Source of the DNA: Betaproteobacteria bacterium UBA6904
GTDB lineage: Bacteria; Pseudomonadota; Gammaproteobacteria; Burkholderiales; SG8-39
Assembly (NCBI GenBank): GCA_002451175.1
Contig: DKBI01000126.1
Span: 25,887-32,824 of the forward strand
DNA length: 6,938 nt
Reading direction: 5' to 3'
Part shown: one piece after another, positions 5,202-6,938 of the stretch
Layout: the number at the start of each line of letters is the position of its first letter
Position numbering within the stretch: position 1 is the stretch's first letter
Notes under the pieces: generated by a model
What the model was told of the DNA's origin: nothing
Database searches by the model: none
Seen by the model: only the letters and a program-made list of their open reading frames with translations
Translations under genes and position numbers: made by a program

Positions 5202-6112
5202 GCCCGCGCCAGCGCGGCGTGGCGATCGTGATGGCGATGGGCGTGGTGGCGCTCGCCGCGATCGCGGCGAGCGCCATTCTCGTCTCGCAAAGCACCTGGT
5301 CGCGGCGCGCCGAGCTGGGCACCAACCACCGCCAGGCGCAGGCAGTCCTGCAGGCCGGCGCCGACTGGGCGCGCGCGCTGCTCGGCGACGACCTGCGCGC
5401 GGGCAACGTGGATCACCTCGGCGAGCCCTGGGCGCTGCGGCTGCCGCCGATGGAAGTCGAGAACGGCGAGCTGGTCGGGCACATCGAGGACCAGCAGGGC
5501 AAGTTCAACCTCAACAACCTGCTGAGCGAGGGCAAGATCAGCACGGATCAGCTGGCGCGCTTTCGCCGGCTGCTCGCGATCCTCGGCCTGCCCGACGAGC
5601 TCGCCGACTCGCTCGGCGACTGGCTCGACGAGGACAGCGCGCCGCAGGGGCGTTTCGGGGCCGAGGACGCGTACTACCTGTCTCTCGACCCCCCCTATGT
5701 CGCGGCGAACCGCATGCTGGTCGACACCAGCGAACTCGCGCTGGTGCGCGGTTTCGACGACAATGTGCGCGCCCGGCTGGGACCGTACGTGGCGGCTCTG
5801 CCGCGCGCGACGACGGTCAACGTGAACACCGCGCCGGCGGAAGTGCTGGCAGCGGTGGTCGATGGCCTGGCGATGGGCGATGCGCAGTGGCTGGTGACGC
5901 AGCGGGACCGGGCTTACTACCGCAGCGTGGACGATTTTCTGCGACGGCTTCCCCGGGGCGTTGAAGGATCGACGAGTGCTCTCAGCGTGAACAGCAGCTA
6001 TTTTCTGGCAACCCTGCGGGTGACGATCGGCGGCGCGCAGGCGCGCGGCCGCGCGCTGCTGGCGCGCGGCGGCGCCGGCTGGCCCGCCGTGGTCTGGCGC
6101 AAGTCGCTATGA
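5198..6112 (+). CDS. gspK: Minor pseudopilin GspK (tip protein)
   Basis: Largest minor pseudopilin, which caps the pseudopilus tip and may help limit its length. It has 304 residues, in the usual range. A very short leader (MSPRQRG) is cut after Gly7. The mature start VAIVMAMGVVALAAIAASAIL has Met instead of Glu at position 5, as expected because GspK proteins characteristically lack Glu+5. Core motifs are DQQGKFNLNNL (98-108), DWLDEDSAP (141-149) followed by GAEDAYY (154-160), and VNVNTAPAEVL (207-217). All are standard GspK landmarks, and the acidic ones fall where family structures bind calcium. The C-terminal part (SVNSSYFLATLRVTIG, 263-278) matches the usual end of the large domain. The start and stop codons form ATGA overlaps with gspJ and gspL, and no Shine-Dalgarno site is visible. 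Confidence 0.97.
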   Translation: MSPRQRGVAIVMAMGVVALAAIAASAILVSQSTWSRRAELGTNHRQAQAVLQAGADWARALLGDDLRAGNVDHLGEPWALRLPPMEVENGELVGHIEDQQGKFNLNNLLSEGKISTDQLARFRRLLAILGLPDELADSLGDWLDEDSAPQGRFGAEDAYYLSLDPPYVAANRMLVDTSELALVRGFDDNVRARLGPYVAALPRATTVNVNTAPAEVLAAVVDGLAMGDAQWLVTQRDRAYYRSVDDFLRRLPRGVEGSTSALSVNSSYFLATLRVTIGGAQARGRALLARGGAGWPAVVWRKSL

Positions 6113-6938
6113 GCGTGCTGCGCATCCGGGTGCCGCTGCGCGAGGCGCCGAAGCAGTGCGAGTGGGCGCTGCTCGGCAGCAGTCGCGAGCCGCTGCCGGG
6201 CTCCGGCCCGCTGGCGCGGCTGCCGCAGCGCGCCGAGCGGGTGCAGGTGGTGCTGCCGGCCGCGGAAGTCCTGATCACGCGCGCGCGGCTGCCGCAGTCG
6301 GCCAAGCGGCAAAGCGGCGCGGTGCTGGCGTTCGCGGTCGAGGAGCAGACGCTCGGCGACCCGGAAGCGCACCAGGTGAGCTGGCTCGGATCGTCCGGCG
6401 GCGCGGACGTGCTCGCCGTCGTGGACCGCCACGGACTGCAACGCTGGCAGGACGCGCTGGAGCCGGCGGGCATCCGCGGCTTCGAGCTGCATTGCGAGAT
6501 TCTCATGCTGCCGTGGAGCCGCGGCGAGTGGAGCCTCGCTTGGGATGGCCGCGAGGGTTTCGTTCGCACCGGCGAATTCGAAGGCGTGGCGACGGACGTC
6601 GCGGAGCCCGGCGCGCCGCCGCTGTCGCTGCGCATGATGCTCGACGAGGCGAAGTCGCGCGGCGAGGCGCCTTCGGCGATCGCGGTGTATGCGACGGCGG
6701 CCGATGCCATGCCCGAGATCGAAACCTGGCAGCGCACCCTGGGCGTTGCCCTGCGCGCCGCCGGGACGTGGGACTGGCGCCACGCGCCGGCGGACGCCGG
6801 CGTGAGCCTTGCGCAGCAGCGGCCGCGCTGGCGATTCACCGCCGAGGCGCTCGGGCGATTGCGCCCGGCGGCGTGGATCGCTGGCGCCGCGCTGGCGTTG
6901 CACGCCATCGCGCTGGTCGGCGACTGGACGCGCCTCGC
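6109..6938 (+). CDS. gspL: Type II secretion inner-membrane protein GspL (3' end outside the window)
   Basis: Bitopic inner-membrane protein whose cytoplasmic actin-like (ASKHA-fold) domain recruits GspE and whose periplasmic domain pairs with GspM. The first 276 codons are visible and the frame is open to the right edge. The cytoplasmic part has GspL-type segments: VQVVLPAAEVLITRARLP (45-62), AVLAFAVEEQ (71-80), LPWSRGEWSLAWDGREGFVRTGEFEG (134-159) and a C-terminal subdomain up to about 250. One transmembrane helix (about 253-270, AAWIAGAALALHAIALVG) follows. The periplasmic ferredoxin-like domain would lie beyond the window. The start ATG overlaps the gspK stop by 4 bases, with no clear Shine-Dalgarno site, so translation is probably coupled. 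GspL proteins are poorly conserved, so position after gspK supports the call as much as sequence does. Confidence 0.93.
   Translation, partial: MSVLRIRVPLREAPKQCEWALLGSSREPLPGSGPLARLPQRAERVQVVLPAAEVLITRARLPQSAKRQSGAVLAFAVEEQTLGDPEAHQVSWLGSSGGADVLAVVDRHGLQRWQDALEPAGIRGFELHCEILMLPWSRGEWSLAWDGREGFVRTGEFEGVATDVAEPGAPPLSLRMMLDEAKSRGEAPSAIAVYATAADAMPEIETWQRTLGVALRAAGTWDWRHAPADAGVSLAQQRPRWRFTAEALGRLRPAAWIAGAALALHAIALVGDWTRL

Noticed and set aside
5219..5235. Missing Glu+5 in the GspK prepilin region as a defect
   Set aside because: Met at this position looks odd beside the other pseudopilins, but absence of Glu+5 is a characteristic of GspK proteins, so it is normal.
1..6938. CRISPR arrays, tRNA or rRNA genes, insertion sequences, or a novel defence or biosynthetic system
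   Set aside because: The window is almost completely filled by recognised gsp genes. I see no repeat arrays, transposase motifs or structured RNA genes.

Overview
The window is the middle of a type II secretion system (T2SS, general secretory pathway) locus, arranged as two divergent gene blocks. It is very GC-rich and almost fully coding. Reading leftward on the minus strand are gspC, gspD and the start of gspE, which is cut by the left edge. Reading rightward on the plus strand are gspG, gspH, gspI, gspJ, gspK and most of gspL, which is cut by the right edge. Only about 70 bases between gspC and gspG are non-coding. All nine genes were identified from their translations: the class III prepilin leaders, the secretin signature, the GspE N-terminal ATPase motifs and the GspK core motifs. 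The organism is probably a high-GC proteobacterium. The short GspC without a PDZ domain and the divergent layout make me favour Betaproteobacteria (Burkholderiales-like), but this is inference and not proven by the sequence.

Layout: 1-534 (-) gspE, first 178 codons; 531-2630 or 2669 (-) gspD, outer-membrane secretin; 2666-3208 (-) gspC, inner-membrane clamp protein; 3209-3280 divergent promoter region with a 12-bp perfect palindrome carrying a TATAAT on each strand; 3281-3721 (+) gspG, major pseudopilin; 3693-4244 gspH; about 4222-4617 gspI; 4614-5201 gspJ; 5198-6112 gspK; 6109-6938 gspL, partial. Several junctions (D/E, I/J, J/K, K/L) are 4-base ATGA overlaps, so each block looks like a translationally coupled operon.

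How the parts work together: GspD forms the outer-membrane channel, and GspC links its periplasmic N-domains to the inner-membrane platform. GspE is the cytoplasmic ATPase recruited by GspL. GspG, H, I, J and K form the pseudopilus, with GspK/I/J as the tip complex, GspH next to it and GspG as the shaft. The pseudopilus is thought to push folded exoproteins through GspD. GspF, M, N and the prepilin peptidase GspO are not in view; F probably follows E on the left, and M (and N) follow L on the right.

This is a known machine, not a new system. The points most worth a second look are: the gspI start, where the prepilin leader can be recovered only if translation begins at a CTG codon behind a strong Shine-Dalgarno sequence; the symmetric bidirectional promoter between gspC and gspG; a very stable all-GC hairpin right after the gspG stop; two competing starts for gspD; and a GspC that ends in a proline-rich and then charged tail instead of a PDZ domain.
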